A stretch of 64,000 bases of DNA, from NCBI RefSeq assembly GCF_039539965.1, contig NZ_BAABED010000001.1, positions 1,488,001 through 1,552,000 of the forward strand. The letters run 5' to 3'. Positions 46,860 to 56,450 of this stretch are shown piece by piece (position 1 is the first letter of the stretch; each line of letters opens with the position of its first letter). This DNA is from Arthrobacter methylotrophus (lineage in GTDB: Bacteria > Actinomycetota > Actinomycetes > Actinomycetales > Micrococcaceae). The notes below the pieces were generated by a model. The model was not told the origin of the DNA, did no database searches, and worked only from the letters and a program-made list of their open reading frames with translations. A program made the position numbers and the translations under genes.

Positions 46860-47669
46860 GTGACCTTCCACTACCTTGAAACCGCTGACGACCCGCGGGT
46901 TGCCGACTACACCCAACTCACGGATGTCCACCTTCGCAAGCTTCGCGAGCCGGAGGAAGGTATGTACATTGCCGAATCGTCCCGAGTCCTGCGGCGGGCC
47001 CTCGCAGCCGGGCACAAGCCCCGTTCCTTCTTCCTTGCGGAGAAGTGGTTGGAAGACCTCGACGACGTCTTCCAGCAGTTCCCTGACGTGCCGGTCTACA
47101 TCGGCAAGGCTTCCCTGCTCGAGGAAATCACGGGATTCCATCTACACCGCGGTGCCATGGCCGCCATGCATCGACCTGTACCGGTGCCTCTCGAGGAGCT
47201 CCTCGCCGGGGCACACCGCGTGGCTGTCTTGGAGGACGTCGTCGACCACACGAACGTCGGTGCCATCTTCCGTTCCGCGGCTGCGCTTGGCGTGGACGCC
47301 GTGTTGGTCTCGCCGCGCTGCGGGGATCCCCTGTATCGCCGCAGCGTCCGGGTGAGCATGGGCACCGTTTTCCAGGTTCCATGGGCTCGGCTTGAGTCCT
47401 GGCCGGATGACCTCGAACGGCTCAAAGATCAGGGCTTCACCGTGGCCGCCATGGAGCTGACCGACGACGCCGTGGACCTCGACGTCCTTGCCGCAAGTAA
47501 CCCCGGCAAACTCGCCCTCGTGCTCGGCACCGAAGGCGCGGGCATGAGCCCGGAGACGCTCGCCGTCGTCGACCTCGCAGTGAAGATTCCCATGCGCGCC
47601 GGCGTCGATTCGCTCAATGTCGCGGCCGCGTCCGCGGTGGCCTTCTGGGAACTGCGCCCGCGCAACTGA
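46860..47669 (+). CDS. SpoU/TrmH-family RNA 2'-O-methyltransferase
   Basis: 269 residues of a trefoil-knot SAM methyltransferase of rRNA or tRNA. Motif 1 NVGAIFRSAAALGVDAVLV near 128, motif 2 LVLGTEGAGMSPE near 219, motif 3 VKIPMRAGVDSLNVAAASAVAFWE near 240. N-terminal ~110 residues are the RNA-recognition substrate domain. GTG start close behind the TSUP gene. Target nucleotide unknown. Confidence 0.92.
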   Translation: MTFHYLETADDPRVADYTQLTDVHLRKLREPEEGMYIAESSRVLRRALAAGHKPRSFFLAEKWLEDLDDVFQQFPDVPVYIGKASLLEEITGFHLHRGAMAAMHRPVPVPLEELLAGAHRVAVLEDVVDHTNVGAIFRSAAALGVDAVLVSPRCGDPLYRRSVRVSMGTVFQVPWARLESWPDDLERLKDQGFTVAAMELTDDAVDLDVLAASNPGKLALVLGTEGAGMSPETLAVVDLAVKIPMRAGVDSLNVAAASAVAFWELRPRN

Positions 47670-47811
47670 AGAGGCTGGTTCAAGCAAGGGTGCAGTTTCC
47701 GCTATGATTGATTGTTGGCCCGGCACTGGGTATCTGTTATCAGTGTGCGGACCGAATCCATTCATACCTGGCAACTGGCAAAATCCAGCTGCGTGAACAA
47801 AAGGTCCCATT

Positions 47812-48069
47812 ATGAAGTCTGATATCCACCCGAAGTACGAAGCTGTTGTTTTCAACGACTTGGCTTCCGGCGTCAAGTTCCTGACCAAGTCCACCGTGTC
47901 TTCCAAGAAGACCATCGAGTGGGAAGACGGAAACACCTACCCGGTTATCGACGTCGAAATCTCCTCGGAGTCCCACCCGTTCTACACGGGCAAGCAGCGC
48001 ATCATGGACTCTGCAGGCCGCGTCGAGCGCTTCAACGCTCGCTTCAAGGGCTTCGGCGGCAAGAAGTAA
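47812..48069 (+). CDS. rpmE2: 50S ribosomal protein L31 type B
   Basis: 85 residues, no cysteines, so the zinc-independent RpmE2 form. Matches the family in [20 protein letters not shown] and [27 protein letters not shown]. In bacteria with both forms, type B is induced under zinc limitation by Zur; no obvious Zur site was recognised, and whether a type A paralogue exists lies outside the window. A hairpin terminator follows. Confidence 0.96.
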   Translation: MKSDIHPKYEAVVFNDLASGVKFLTKSTVSSKKTIEWEDGNTYPVIDVEISSESHPFYTGKQRIMDSAGRVERFNARFKGFGGKK

Positions 48070-48094
48070 TCAACTTCACCTCCAAGCTTCTGTG

Positions 48095-48140
48095 AAAGCC
48101 CGCACCCGTCGTATCTTCGGCGGCTGCGGGCTTTTGCGTT
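48095..48140 (+). terminator. Rho-independent terminator after rpmE2
   Basis: Stem aaagcccgca (48095-48104) with tgcgggcttt (48125-48134), loop of 20 bases, followed by tgcgtttt. Confidence 0.8.
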
Positions 48141-48150
48141 TTCCGGCAGG

Positions 48151-49248
48151 ATGGAAACCATGACTTCCACCATGCCATTCCAACATGACGGCCCCCTGCT
48201 CCATGGCGAATACAAGGTCCCCGGCGGAAAACTTGTGGTTGTTGACCTCGACGTCTTGGACGGGCGGTTCGCGAACGTTTCGCTCAGCGGCGACTTCTTC
48301 CTGGAGCCGGACGAGGCCCTGCTGGAGATCAACCGGGCGCTCACGGGCCTTCCGGAAAGTTCGACGCCGGCAGAGATCTCCGCTGCCGTTACCGAGGCAT
48401 TGCCTGCCGACACAGTCCTGTTCGGCTTTTCCGCCGACGCGGTCGCCGTTGCTGTCCGCAGGGCGCTGTCCAAGGCCAGCGGGTGGGCGGACCACCAGTG
48501 GGAGGTCATCCCGCCGTCGGTCCTTCCCACGCACCTCAACGTCGCGTTGGACGAGGTCCTCACAGCTCAGGTCGGGGCCGGGCTCCGCAACCCCACCTTG
48601 CGCTTCTGGGACTGGGAGGAGCCCTCAGTGGTGATCGGCAGCTTCCAGTCCTTCCGCAACGAGGTGGATCCCGACGGCGTCGCGCGCCACAGCATCACGG
48701 TGGTCCGCCGCATCAGCGGCGGGGGAGCGATGTTCATGGAAGCGGGCAACTGCATCACCTATTCGCTGTATGTGCCACAGAGCCTGGTCGATGGCATCAG
48801 CTTTGCCGATTCCTATGCCTTCCTGGACGTGTGGGTCATGGCAGCACTGGAACAGCTGGGCATCACTGCGTTCTACGTCCCCCTCAATGACATCGCCACC
48901 GAACAGGGCAAGATCGGCGGTGCCGCGCAGAAACGACTCGCGAATGGCGGGATGCTGCACCACGTCACCATGAGCTACGACATCGATGCCGACAAGATGG
49001 TCGACGTGTTGCGCATCGGCAAGGAGAAACTTTCCGACAAAGGCACCCGCAGTGCCAAGAAGCGCGTGGATCCACTGCGACGGCAAACCGGTCTCGCGCG
49101 GACGGAGATCATCAAAGCCATGCAGGAAGTTTTCACCGAGCGGTACGGCGCCATGGAGTCCCGCATCACCGATGCCGAATTGGCAACAGCCCGGGAGCGG
49201 GTGCAGTCAAAATTCGGTACCGCGGAATGGCTACACCGGGTTCCCTAG
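48151..49248 (+). CDS. Lipoate-protein ligase family with N-terminal accessory domain
   Basis: 365 residues. Residues ~10-110 resemble the small accessory domain found at the C terminus of LplA (YKVPGGKLVVVDLDV and SGDFFLEPDEALLEI). The catalytic domain follows: VIPPSVLPTHLNVALDEVL, RRISGGGAMFMEAGNCITYSL near 191 and KIGGAAQKR near 254 (catalytic Lys). Thus domain order is reversed relative to E. coli LplA. Attaches lipoate or octanoate to dehydrogenase subunits or GcvH. Its end overlaps pepN by 18 bases. Confidence 0.85.
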   Translation: METMTSTMPFQHDGPLLHGEYKVPGGKLVVVDLDVLDGRFANVSLSGDFFLEPDEALLEINRALTGLPESSTPAEISAAVTEALPADTVLFGFSADAVAVAVRRALSKASGWADHQWEVIPPSVLPTHLNVALDEVLTAQVGAGLRNPTLRFWDWEEPSVVIGSFQSFRNEVDPDGVARHSITVVRRISGGGAMFMEAGNCITYSLYVPQSLVDGISFADSYAFLDVWVMAALEQLGITAFYVPLNDIATEQGKIGGAAQKRLANGGMLHHVTMSYDIDADKMVDVLRIGKEKLSDKGTRSAKKRVDPLRRQTGLARTEIIKAMQEVFTERYGAMESRITDAELATARERVQSKFGTAEWLHRVP

Positions 49249-51855
49249 GACTCGTCCCGTGGCTTGTGCCGTCAACGCGCGGAACATATGGCTCCGCTGT
49301 TCAATGATGATGCGCCGGAGCGCGCGCGGGGCGGCCGGGTGAGTGGCAAGCCAATCGTCCGTACGCCGAAGCACCGGATGGTCCGCCGGAGCCATTCCCC
49401 CGGAGAGGTCCTGGGCCGAGGGGAACAGTCCGCGCACAATCCGGCTCGCGATCTCGATGCTCCGGGACTGCCAGACACTTTCCAGACAATCGAAATATTG
49501 CTCGGTAAAACCGTCCAACAGGCCTGACGGGGCAAGGGAGAAGCCGGCGATCGTCGCGCTCAGGATCTCGTTCGAGAGCGTGGTGTTGTTGATTGCGGCA
49601 TCCCATGCGGCTGCTTTGACTGCCGCCTCGGGACGGGCGGCAGCGGCCAGCGCATGGCCTTCGCGTCCGGCAGCGGTGTGGTCCCGGGAAAGTTCGGCAT
49701 CCAGTTCCGCGAGCCCCGCCGCCCCATTGGCTGCCAGCGCTTGCCACAGGCTCCACCGAAGATCCGCGTCCACCGTCAGTCCATCCACTGTGATGCTTCC
49801 CGAGAGGATACCGCGGAGGAACTCAACGTAGGCACTATCATGGCGCGACAACTCGGCGAGGGTCCTCGCCCAAGCAAGTTGCTGGTCTGAACCCGGCCCG
49901 GAGGTGCGCAGCTGCATCGCGCTGCTCGCCATCAGTCTCTCCCGGACCTCGTCACGCTGCGGAGCCGGGATGTAACGCTCGACGGCGGTCACTGCGTTCC
50001 CCAAAACGTTCAGCAGCACGCCGATCCCTGATTCGGCAGGGGCGAAGCGTTCGACGGCGGCGACGTACAGCGCCGCCGGGGTAACGGCGTCGCGCGCTGA
50101 ATCCCACAGGGCTGTCCAGCACAACGCCCGGGCCATGGGGTCGCTGAGGCGGTCCAAGGAGGAACGGACCGTTGCCTCGGACCCCTCATCCAGCCGGACC
50201 TTGGCGTAGCTGAGGTCGTCGTCGTTGACGAGGAGCAGGGCCGGGCGCGGTTTACCTGCCAGTGCGTCCACTCTGGTCTCGGCCCCTTCAACGTCGATCT
50301 CGACGCTCTCGGTGCGGAGCAAGCTGCCGCCGTCGTCAAAATTGTAGAGACCGATCCTGAGCCTATGCGGGCGGTGTTCCTGCCTGCCTGTGGCCGGGTC
50401 TACGGAAGCCTGGCGCAGGGTAACGGACTCCATGGCATCGCCGCTCCCGGAGATCTCCGCCGCAATGGTGGAGATCCCCGAGGTCTGCAGCCACTGCCGG
50501 GCCCACGTTCCAAGGTCCCGGCCCGATGCGGTGCGCAAGGCTTCGAGGAGGTCGGCCAGCGAGGTGTTGCCGTATTCATGATCCCGGAAGTACCGTCGCG
50601 AGCCGGCAATGAACGCCTCGAACCCGACGTAGGCCACCAATTGCTTGAGGACGGATGCGCCCTTGGCATAGGTAATGCCGTCGAAGTTCTGCTTGGCAGC
50701 TTCCAGATCGGGGATATCCGCAACGATGGGGTGCGTCGTGGGCAACTGGTCCTGCACATAGGCCCAGGACTTGCGTTTGTTCGCGAAATTCACCCAGGCG
50801 CTGTCCCAGTCCGTGGCTTTGTCCACGCCTAGGGTGCCCATGTAGTCGGCGAAGGATTCCTTGAGCCAGAGATCATCCCACCAGGTCATCGTCACGAGGT
50901 CACCGAACCACATGTGGGCCATCTCGTGCATGAGGGTATTGGCGCGGGCCTGGTATTGCGCATCCGTGGCCCGGGACGTGAAGACGTACTTCTCGGTGAA
51001 AGTGACCAGTCCGGGATTTTCCATGGCACCAAGGTTGTATTCGGGCACGAACGCCTGATCGTACTTGCCCCAGGGATAGGGATAGTCGAAGAGCTCGTTG
51101 AAGAAGTCCAAGCCCTTCTTCGTCAAGCGGAAAAGTTCGGCCGCGTCGAAGGACTCATGCATCGACGCGCGGCAGAAAAGCGCCAGCGGAACCTCGAGGC
51201 TGGTCCCGTCGTCGAGCGTCTTGCTCCAGTGATCCGTGGCGCGAAAATAGGGGCCGGCCAGGACGGTGGTGATGTAGGTGGACATCCGCTTGGTGGTGGC
51301 GAAGTCCCAGCGGCTCGTGGCAGGATCGGTGGTCAGTTGCGTTCGGGCGGCTTCGGCGCCGTTCGAAGCCACCTGCCACCCGGATGGCGCCATGACATGG
51401 AAGGTGAATTCGGCCTTCAGGTCCGGTTGCTCGAAATTCGCGAAGACGCGGCGGGCATCCGCCGGTTCATATTGTGTGTAGAGGTAGCACTGTCCGTCGG
51501 CCGGATCGACGAAGCGGTGCAGTCCCTCCCCGGACCGGCTGTAAAGGGCCGTACCGGTGACGGTGACTTGGTTTTCGGGCTGAAGGTTTTCGAGGCGGAT
51601 CCTGTCGCCGTCCACCACCGCAGCGACGTCAAGTCCCTTCCCGTTGAGGAAGACGCTGTGCACTCCGCCGTGGATGAAGTCCAAGAACGTGGACGCGCCG
51701 GGCTCGGCGGAGAAGTTGATGACGCTGCGGCTTGTGTACCCGGGCACCTCGGGGTCCGCTGCTTCGCGGACGTCGAGTGAGACATCGTAGCTGTGGGTGC
51801 TGATCAGGGCTGAACGGGTGGCGGCCTCAGCGCGCGCCAGATTGTGATTCGACAC
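49231..51855 (-). CDS. pepN: Aminopeptidase N
   Basis: M1 zinc metallopeptidase, 874 residues. GAMEN motif YNLGAMENPG near residue 275 and HEMAHMWFGDLVTMTWWDDLWLKESF near 310-335 (HExxH with the downstream Glu ligand). C-terminal ERAP1-like helical domain completes the family length. Cytosolic, releases N-terminal amino acids. GTG start four bases after the YeiH stop; the two genes are probably one transcript. Confidence 0.96.
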   Translation of the reverse strand: MSNHNLARAEAATRSALISTHSYDVSLDVREAADPEVPGYTSRSVINFSAEPGASTFLDFIHGGVHSVFLNGKGLDVAAVVDGDRIRLENLQPENQVTVTGTALYSRSGEGLHRFVDPADGQCYLYTQYEPADARRVFANFEQPDLKAEFTFHVMAPSGWQVASNGAEAARTQLTTDPATSRWDFATTKRMSTYITTVLAGPYFRATDHWSKTLDDGTSLEVPLALFCRASMHESFDAAELFRLTKKGLDFFNELFDYPYPWGKYDQAFVPEYNLGAMENPGLVTFTEKYVFTSRATDAQYQARANTLMHEMAHMWFGDLVTMTWWDDLWLKESFADYMGTLGVDKATDWDSAWVNFANKRKSWAYVQDQLPTTHPIVADIPDLEAAKQNFDGITYAKGASVLKQLVAYVGFEAFIAGSRRYFRDHEYGNTSLADLLEALRTASGRDLGTWARQWLQTSGISTIAAEISGSGDAMESVTLRQASVDPATGRQEHRPHRLRIGLYNFDDGGSLLRTESVEIDVEGAETRVDALAGKPRPALLLVNDDDLSYAKVRLDEGSEATVRSSLDRLSDPMARALCWTALWDSARDAVTPAALYVAAVERFAPAESGIGVLLNVLGNAVTAVERYIPAPQRDEVRERLMASSAMQLRTSGPGSDQQLAWARTLAELSRHDSAYVEFLRGILSGSITVDGLTVDADLRWSLWQALAANGAAGLAELDAELSRDHTAAGREGHALAAAARPEAAVKAAAWDAAINNTTLSNEILSATIAGFSLAPSGLLDGFTEQYFDCLESVWQSRSIEIASRIVRGLFPSAQDLSGGMAPADHPVLRRTDDWLATHPAAPRALRRIIIEQRSHMFRALTAQATGRVLGNPV

Positions 51856-51859
51856 TCCA

Positions 51860-52903
51860 CTATCTAATCATGAGCCCTGCGGCGCCCAGGCCCAGCAACG
51901 CGATGAGGAGCCAGGAGCCCAGGGCAACCAGCACTGCGCGGCCCCCGGTGTGCAACAACGTGCGGATGCGGACCGCCGAACCCAGCCCGAACAAGGCGGA
52001 GGCGAGCAGTATGTCCTGGATTCCTCCCGCGGCCTCCAGGACGCCCGGGCTGAGCCAACCCAGTGAACGGGCAGCTACCATGGCGATGAATCCAAGGACG
52101 AAAAGGGGAACGATCGGTGGGAACTTGCCGTCGTCGTCGTTCGCCTCGATGCCGTTGCGCGACTTCCGCCGCATCGACCATCGTTGCGTGAGGCCAGCTA
52201 CGGCAACGATGGGGGCCAAGAGGATCACGCGCGTCAGTTTCACGACGACGGCGAGTGCCAAGGCCGCCGGACCGGCAGTCTGTGCGGTGGCAACCACTTG
52301 ACCCACGTCGTGGACTGAGGCGCCGGTCCATGCGCCGAACCGTTCCGGGGTCAGCCCCAAGGGGTACATGAGCAATGGCAGGACGCCGATGGCGAGCGTG
52401 CCGCACAGGGTGACCAAGGCAACGGGCAAAACCGTGTCCTGGTGTTTGATGCGACGCACCGCAGCCATGGCTCCAATCGCTGATGCTCCGCAGATGGAAA
52501 AGCCGGTGGCGATCAGCAAGGCACCATCGCGCGGAAGCTTTACCAAGCGGGCGAGCCCATACGTGCCGGCGAAACTGAGGAGTACGACGGCGGCAATCAG
52601 CGCGAGCGCGAACCAGCCAAGGTCAAGGACGTCCACAACACTGACCTTCAAGCCCAACAGGACGATCCCTGCCCGCATGTGGTGCTTGCCGGCGAAGTCC
52701 AGGCCCGGGCGGGCGCGCCCGGCGGCCCATGCCGCCGTGCCCGGTATATTTGCAGCTAGCAAACCCAGCGCTACAGCCGCCGTCATGGCAGGGATGGGGG
52801 AAACCAGGGTGTGGACAATGAAGGCAAGCCCGGTGGCTGCCACTGACATGACAATCCCTGCTCCCACTCGGGAGACGGGTGCCGGAAAACGCTTGGGGTG
52901 CAT
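51860..52903 (-). CDS. YeiH/UPF0324 family putative transporter
   Basis: Polytopic membrane protein, 347 residues, about ten helices. Family blocks: GKHHMRAGIVLLGLKVSV near residue 72, TGFSICGASAIGAMAAV near 132 and TGASVHDVGQVVATAQ near 193. Members of this family (YeiH) are putative sulfate or sulfonate exporters; substrate not established. ATG 52903 has no strong ribosome-binding site. Upstream gene of pepN. Confidence 0.88.
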   Translation of the reverse strand: MHPKRFPAPVSRVGAGIVMSVAATGLAFIVHTLVSPIPAMTAAVALGLLAANIPGTAAWAAGRARPGLDFAGKHHMRAGIVLLGLKVSVVDVLDLGWFALALIAAVVLLSFAGTYGLARLVKLPRDGALLIATGFSICGASAIGAMAAVRRIKHQDTVLPVALVTLCGTLAIGVLPLLMYPLGLTPERFGAWTGASVHDVGQVVATAQTAGPAALALAVVVKLTRVILLAPIVAVAGLTQRWSMRRKSRNGIEANDDDGKFPPIVPLFVLGFIAMVAARSLGWLSPGVLEAAGGIQDILLASALFGLGSAVRIRTLLHTGGRAVLVALGSWLLIALLGLGAAGLMIR

Positions 52904-53016
52904 TCGTCAACCTTGAAGCATGCACGAGGTGAAACGCGAACCGGGATCGAACCTGGAGTCGCAAAATGCAGGACGCGAAATGCGTTCGTAATCGAAAAGG
53001 TGATTGTCTGAATCCC

Positions 53017-54573
53017 ATGTCAGAGCTATTCCGGGATTACTCCGAGGCCGCCGCCCGTTCCGGCGCCTACGACGAAATGTTCACCCCGGGCGCGATTGCC
53101 CGAAAATCCTACGGCCAGGTAGACGGCGCGCTTCGTGAGCTTTCGCTTGCCGATGTGAGTGCTCGGGCCGAGTCGATGGCGCGGACCTTCCTGGACCGCG
53201 GCGTGACCTTCGATTATGCGGGGGAGGAGCGACCCTTCCCTTTGGATATCGTGCCGCGGGTGATTCCGGCTGATGAGTGGGATGTTCTGGAGCGTGGGGT
53301 AGCGCAGCGTGTGCGCGCGCTTGAAGCATTCCTGGACGATGTCTACGGGCGGATGGCGGTGGTCGCGGACGGTGTGGTGCCCCGTGCCTTGGTGACCACA
53401 AGTGCGCACTTCCACCGGGCGGTCCATGGATTCGAGCCGGCCGGTGGCGTGCGCGTGCACGTGTCCGGCATCGACGTGGTCCGTGATGCGGCAGGCACGT
53501 TCCGGGTGCTGGAGGACAACGTGAGGGTCCCTTCGGGAGTGTCGTATGTGCTGGAGAACCGGCGGGCGATGGCGAAGGGTCTGCCGGAGGCATTCGGGCA
53601 GCAACCCATCCGGCCCGTGGAGGAATACCCGCGCCGCTTGCTGTCGGCCCTCCGGAAGACGGCGCCGTCAGGGGTCGATGACCCGACAGTCGTGGTGTTG
53701 ACGCCCGGGGTCTTCAACAGTGCGTACTTCGAACACACGCTGCTGGCGGGTTTGATGGGCGTGGAACTGGTGGAAGGCAGGGACCTTATCTGCCGTGGAA
53801 ACCGGGTGTACATGCGGACCACGGCCGGTGAACAGCGCGTGGATGTGATTTACAAGCGCATTGACGACGAATTTCTGGATCCGTTGCAGTTCCGCTCGGA
53901 TTCCATGCTCGGATGTCCGGGACTGGTGAACGCAGCCCGGGCCGGCGGGGTGACGATCGCGAACGCGGTCGGCAACGGGGTGGCCGATGACAAGCTGGTC
54001 TATTCCTATGTTCCCGATCTGATTCGCTATTACCTGCATGAAGAGCCGGTCATCGCCAATGTGGAGACGTTCCGGCTGGAAGAGAAAGAAGCCCGCGAGC
54101 AAGTCCTGGACCGCCTTGAGGAACTCGTGGTCAAGCCGGTGGATGGTTCCGGCGGCAAGGGCCTGGTGATCGGTCCCGATGCTTCACGCGAGGAGCTGGA
54201 TGCTTTGCGGAAGCGGGTGTTGGCGGATCCCCGGGGATGGATCGCCCAACCGGTGTTGCAGCTCTCCACCGTGCCTACGCATGCCGGGGACCGGTTCGGT
54301 CCCCGGCATGTGGACTTGCGTCCATTTGCGGTCAACGACGGCGACGACGTCTGGGTGCTGCCCGGTGGCCTGACCCGTGTGGCCCTGAAGGAAGGCTCGC
54401 TGATCGTGAATTCATCCCAGGGCGGTGGCTCCAAAGACACCTGGGTGCTTTCGGATTCCCCGCAAGTGCCCGCCGCGGAGATGCCGCGATCCTCCATCAC
54501 GGTCCGCGAACAGGTCTCGGTCTGGCCAGTCGAAAGCAACTGGCGGGACCGGCAATCGGACCAACAGCAGTGA
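53017..54573 (+). CDS. Circularly permuted type 2 ATP-grasp protein
   Basis: 518 residues from ATG 53017; the frame is open earlier but the family begins at SELFRDYSEAAARSGAYDEMF. COG2308-type (former DUF404/DUF407) ATP-grasp, in which the nucleotide-binding part is permuted. The block ELVVKPVDGSGGKGLVIGPDASREELDAL near 375 is the ATP-grasp core, with WIAQPVLQLSTVPT following. Predicted peptide or amide-bond ligase. Next genes encode an alpha-E protein and a transglutaminase. Confidence 0.88.
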   Translation: MSELFRDYSEAAARSGAYDEMFTPGAIARKSYGQVDGALRELSLADVSARAESMARTFLDRGVTFDYAGEERPFPLDIVPRVIPADEWDVLERGVAQRVRALEAFLDDVYGRMAVVADGVVPRALVTTSAHFHRAVHGFEPAGGVRVHVSGIDVVRDAAGTFRVLEDNVRVPSGVSYVLENRRAMAKGLPEAFGQQPIRPVEEYPRRLLSALRKTAPSGVDDPTVVVLTPGVFNSAYFEHTLLAGLMGVELVEGRDLICRGNRVYMRTTAGEQRVDVIYKRIDDEFLDPLQFRSDSMLGCPGLVNAARAGGVTIANAVGNGVADDKLVYSYVPDLIRYYLHEEPVIANVETFRLEEKEAREQVLDRLEELVVKPVDGSGGKGLVIGPDASREELDALRKRVLADPRGWIAQPVLQLSTVPTHAGDRFGPRHVDLRPFAVNDGDDVWVLPGGLTRVALKEGSLIVNSSQGGGSKDTWVLSDSPQVPAAEMPRSSITVREQVSVWPVESNWRDRQSDQQQ

Positions 54574-54651
54574 TCCGTCACGCCATGCTGCCGGAGCAGG
54601 ATCAGGTTACATTCATCGTCGCAACGCAGGACCCGAAGGAGGCACAGCCCC

Positions 54652-55578
54652 ATGCTGAGCCGTATTGCTGAATCCCTTTTCTGGATCGGCCGCTATGTTG
54701 AGCGGGCCGACGGGACGGCCAGGATCCTGGACGTCCATCTCGAACGCCTGAACCACCTTCCGCTCGAGGAGCAGCGGAGTGTGGCCAGGGAACTCCTCGC
54801 CGTCATGGGCGCCCGTCCCCAGAGCGAAGAATTCGGCCTGCCCGAGCTGCTCCATGCTCTCGCTTACGACAAGACGAGTGCAACGTCCATTGCCGGTTCG
54901 CTGAGCGCTGCGCGGGAGAATGCGCGTCGGGCACGCGAGACGGTGTCCTCTTCGCTGTGGGAAAGCCTCAACACCACGTACTACGGGCTGAACCAGCACC
55001 GTAAGGATGTGGTGGGAACGTACCGTTTCTGCAACTGGGTGCTGGAACGCACCGCCATGGTCAGGGGCCTCGCGGACACCACGGTGAGCCACGACGAAAG
55101 CTGGCTCTTCCTGGTCCTCGGCCGCTCGCTCGAACGCGCCGACATGACTGCGCGCATGCTGTCCACCCGGGATGTCCTGTCCGCCGGGATGTCCTGGGTG
55201 AACATGCTGCGCTGTGCTGGCGCTTACGAGTCCTTCCTGCGGACCCGCCGGGCGGCCTTCGGAGACCAACACGCCGCCGAATTCCTTTTGCTGGACCGCT
55301 TGTTCCCACGCTCCATCGTTTTTGCCTTGCGCGACGCCGATGAGTGCCTCGCCAAGCTGGATCCCTCCGCCCAGCGGGTGGGCTTCATTAATGACGCCCG
55401 TCGGATCGTCGGCCAGGCCCGCACTTTCCTTGAGTTCCACCGCACGGACGACCTCATGTCCGAGCTGCCCGAGCATATGGACCGGGTGCAGAAAGCGGTC
55501 ACTCAGGCCTCCGACGCGATTTCACGTAAGTACTTCAATCAGGCGGATGAACTGGCCTGGGTGGGAGAAGTTTCATGA
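54652..55578 (+). CDS. Alpha-E domain-containing protein (DUF403)
   Basis: 308 residues, all-helical. Begins MLSRIAESLFWIGRYVERADGTARILDVH, the signature of the alpha-E family, with SLERADMTARMLSTRDV in the middle. Always found near the permuted ATP-grasp protein. No catalytic motif is known; proposed partner in a peptide-forming system. It starts 78 bases after the ATP-grasp stop and overlaps the next gene as ATGA (TGA stop 55576-55578). Confidence 0.9.
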   Translation: MLSRIAESLFWIGRYVERADGTARILDVHLERLNHLPLEEQRSVARELLAVMGARPQSEEFGLPELLHALAYDKTSATSIAGSLSAARENARRARETVSSSLWESLNTTYYGLNQHRKDVVGTYRFCNWVLERTAMVRGLADTTVSHDESWLFLVLGRSLERADMTARMLSTRDVLSAGMSWVNMLRCAGAYESFLRTRRAAFGDQHAAEFLLLDRLFPRSIVFALRDADECLAKLDPSAQRVGFINDARRIVGQARTFLEFHRTDDLMSELPEHMDRVQKAVTQASDAISRKYFNQADELAWVGEVS

Positions 55579-56426
55579 CCCGGCTGAGCATCGTCCACAA
55601 GACGGCCTACAAATACAACCGCCGAGTGACCTTGTCGTACAACGAGGCACGCATGACGCCTTTGACTGATCCGCAGCAAGTGGTGCTTGAATCCTCCTTG
55701 AAGATTACGCCGTCGCAAGCTGCAGTGAGCACCTACCGCGACTATTGGGGCACCCGGGTGACCGGCTTCGACATGCAGATGCCGCACGAGCGCCTCGAAG
55801 TCGTGGCCACCACCACCGTCGAGGTCCACCGGGTGGAACGGGTGGCCTTGGACGAAGAGATCGTTAGCTGGGATGTGCTGGCTTCGGACGAGATCCGGGA
55901 CCAGTTCAGTGACTGGCTGCCGCAATCGCAGCTCAGCGGGCCCGGCGAGGAAGTCCTTGGCATCATTCCCACAGTCGTCGTCGGCAAGAACCCGCATGAG
56001 ACAGCCATGGCGATCTTCGAATGGATGCACGGCGAAATGAGTTACGTGAAGGGCACCACGGGCGTGACCACCAACGCCGAGGAGGCTTGGAACCAGCGTC
56101 AAGGAGTCTGCCAGGACCTGGCGCATCTGGCCATCGGCTCGCTTCGCAGCTGCGGCATTCCTGCACGGTACGTGTCCGGTTATATCCATCCGCGTCCGGC
56201 GGCGGAGATCGGCGAGACGGTCGCTGGCCAGTCCCATGCTTGGCTGGAATGGTGGGACGGAGAATGGCGTAGCTGGGACCCCACCAACCACAAGCCCGCG
56301 GGCGATCTCCACGTCACCGTGGCCCGCGGTCGGGACTACCGGGATGTTCCTCCCTTGAAGGGCATCCTGTCCGGAGGCGGCGGCTCGGGCCTTTCGGTGA
56401 CGGTCGAGATCACCCGACTGACCTAA
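55575..56426 (+). CDS. Transglutaminase-like cysteine protease (bacterial DUF-type)
   Basis: 283 residues with an N-terminal beta domain (about 1-105) and a transglutaminase-like core. Triad visible: Cys 179 in RQGVCQDLAHL, His 221 in GQSHAWLEW and Asp 235 in SWDPTNH. In this context it may be a protease or amidase that trims or attaches the product of the ATP-grasp protein. Third gene of the set; a short GC-rich gap separates it from the convergent SDR. Confidence 0.9.
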   Translation: MTRLSIVHKTAYKYNRRVTLSYNEARMTPLTDPQQVVLESSLKITPSQAAVSTYRDYWGTRVTGFDMQMPHERLEVVATTTVEVHRVERVALDEEIVSWDVLASDEIRDQFSDWLPQSQLSGPGEEVLGIIPTVVVGKNPHETAMAIFEWMHGEMSYVKGTTGVTTNAEEAWNQRQGVCQDLAHLAIGSLRSCGIPARYVSGYIHPRPAAEIGETVAGQSHAWLEWWDGEWRSWDPTNHKPAGDLHVTVARGRDYRDVPPLKGILSGGGGSGLSVTVEITRLT

Positions 56427-56450
56427 CGGGCCCGGGGCCCTCCACCTGGA

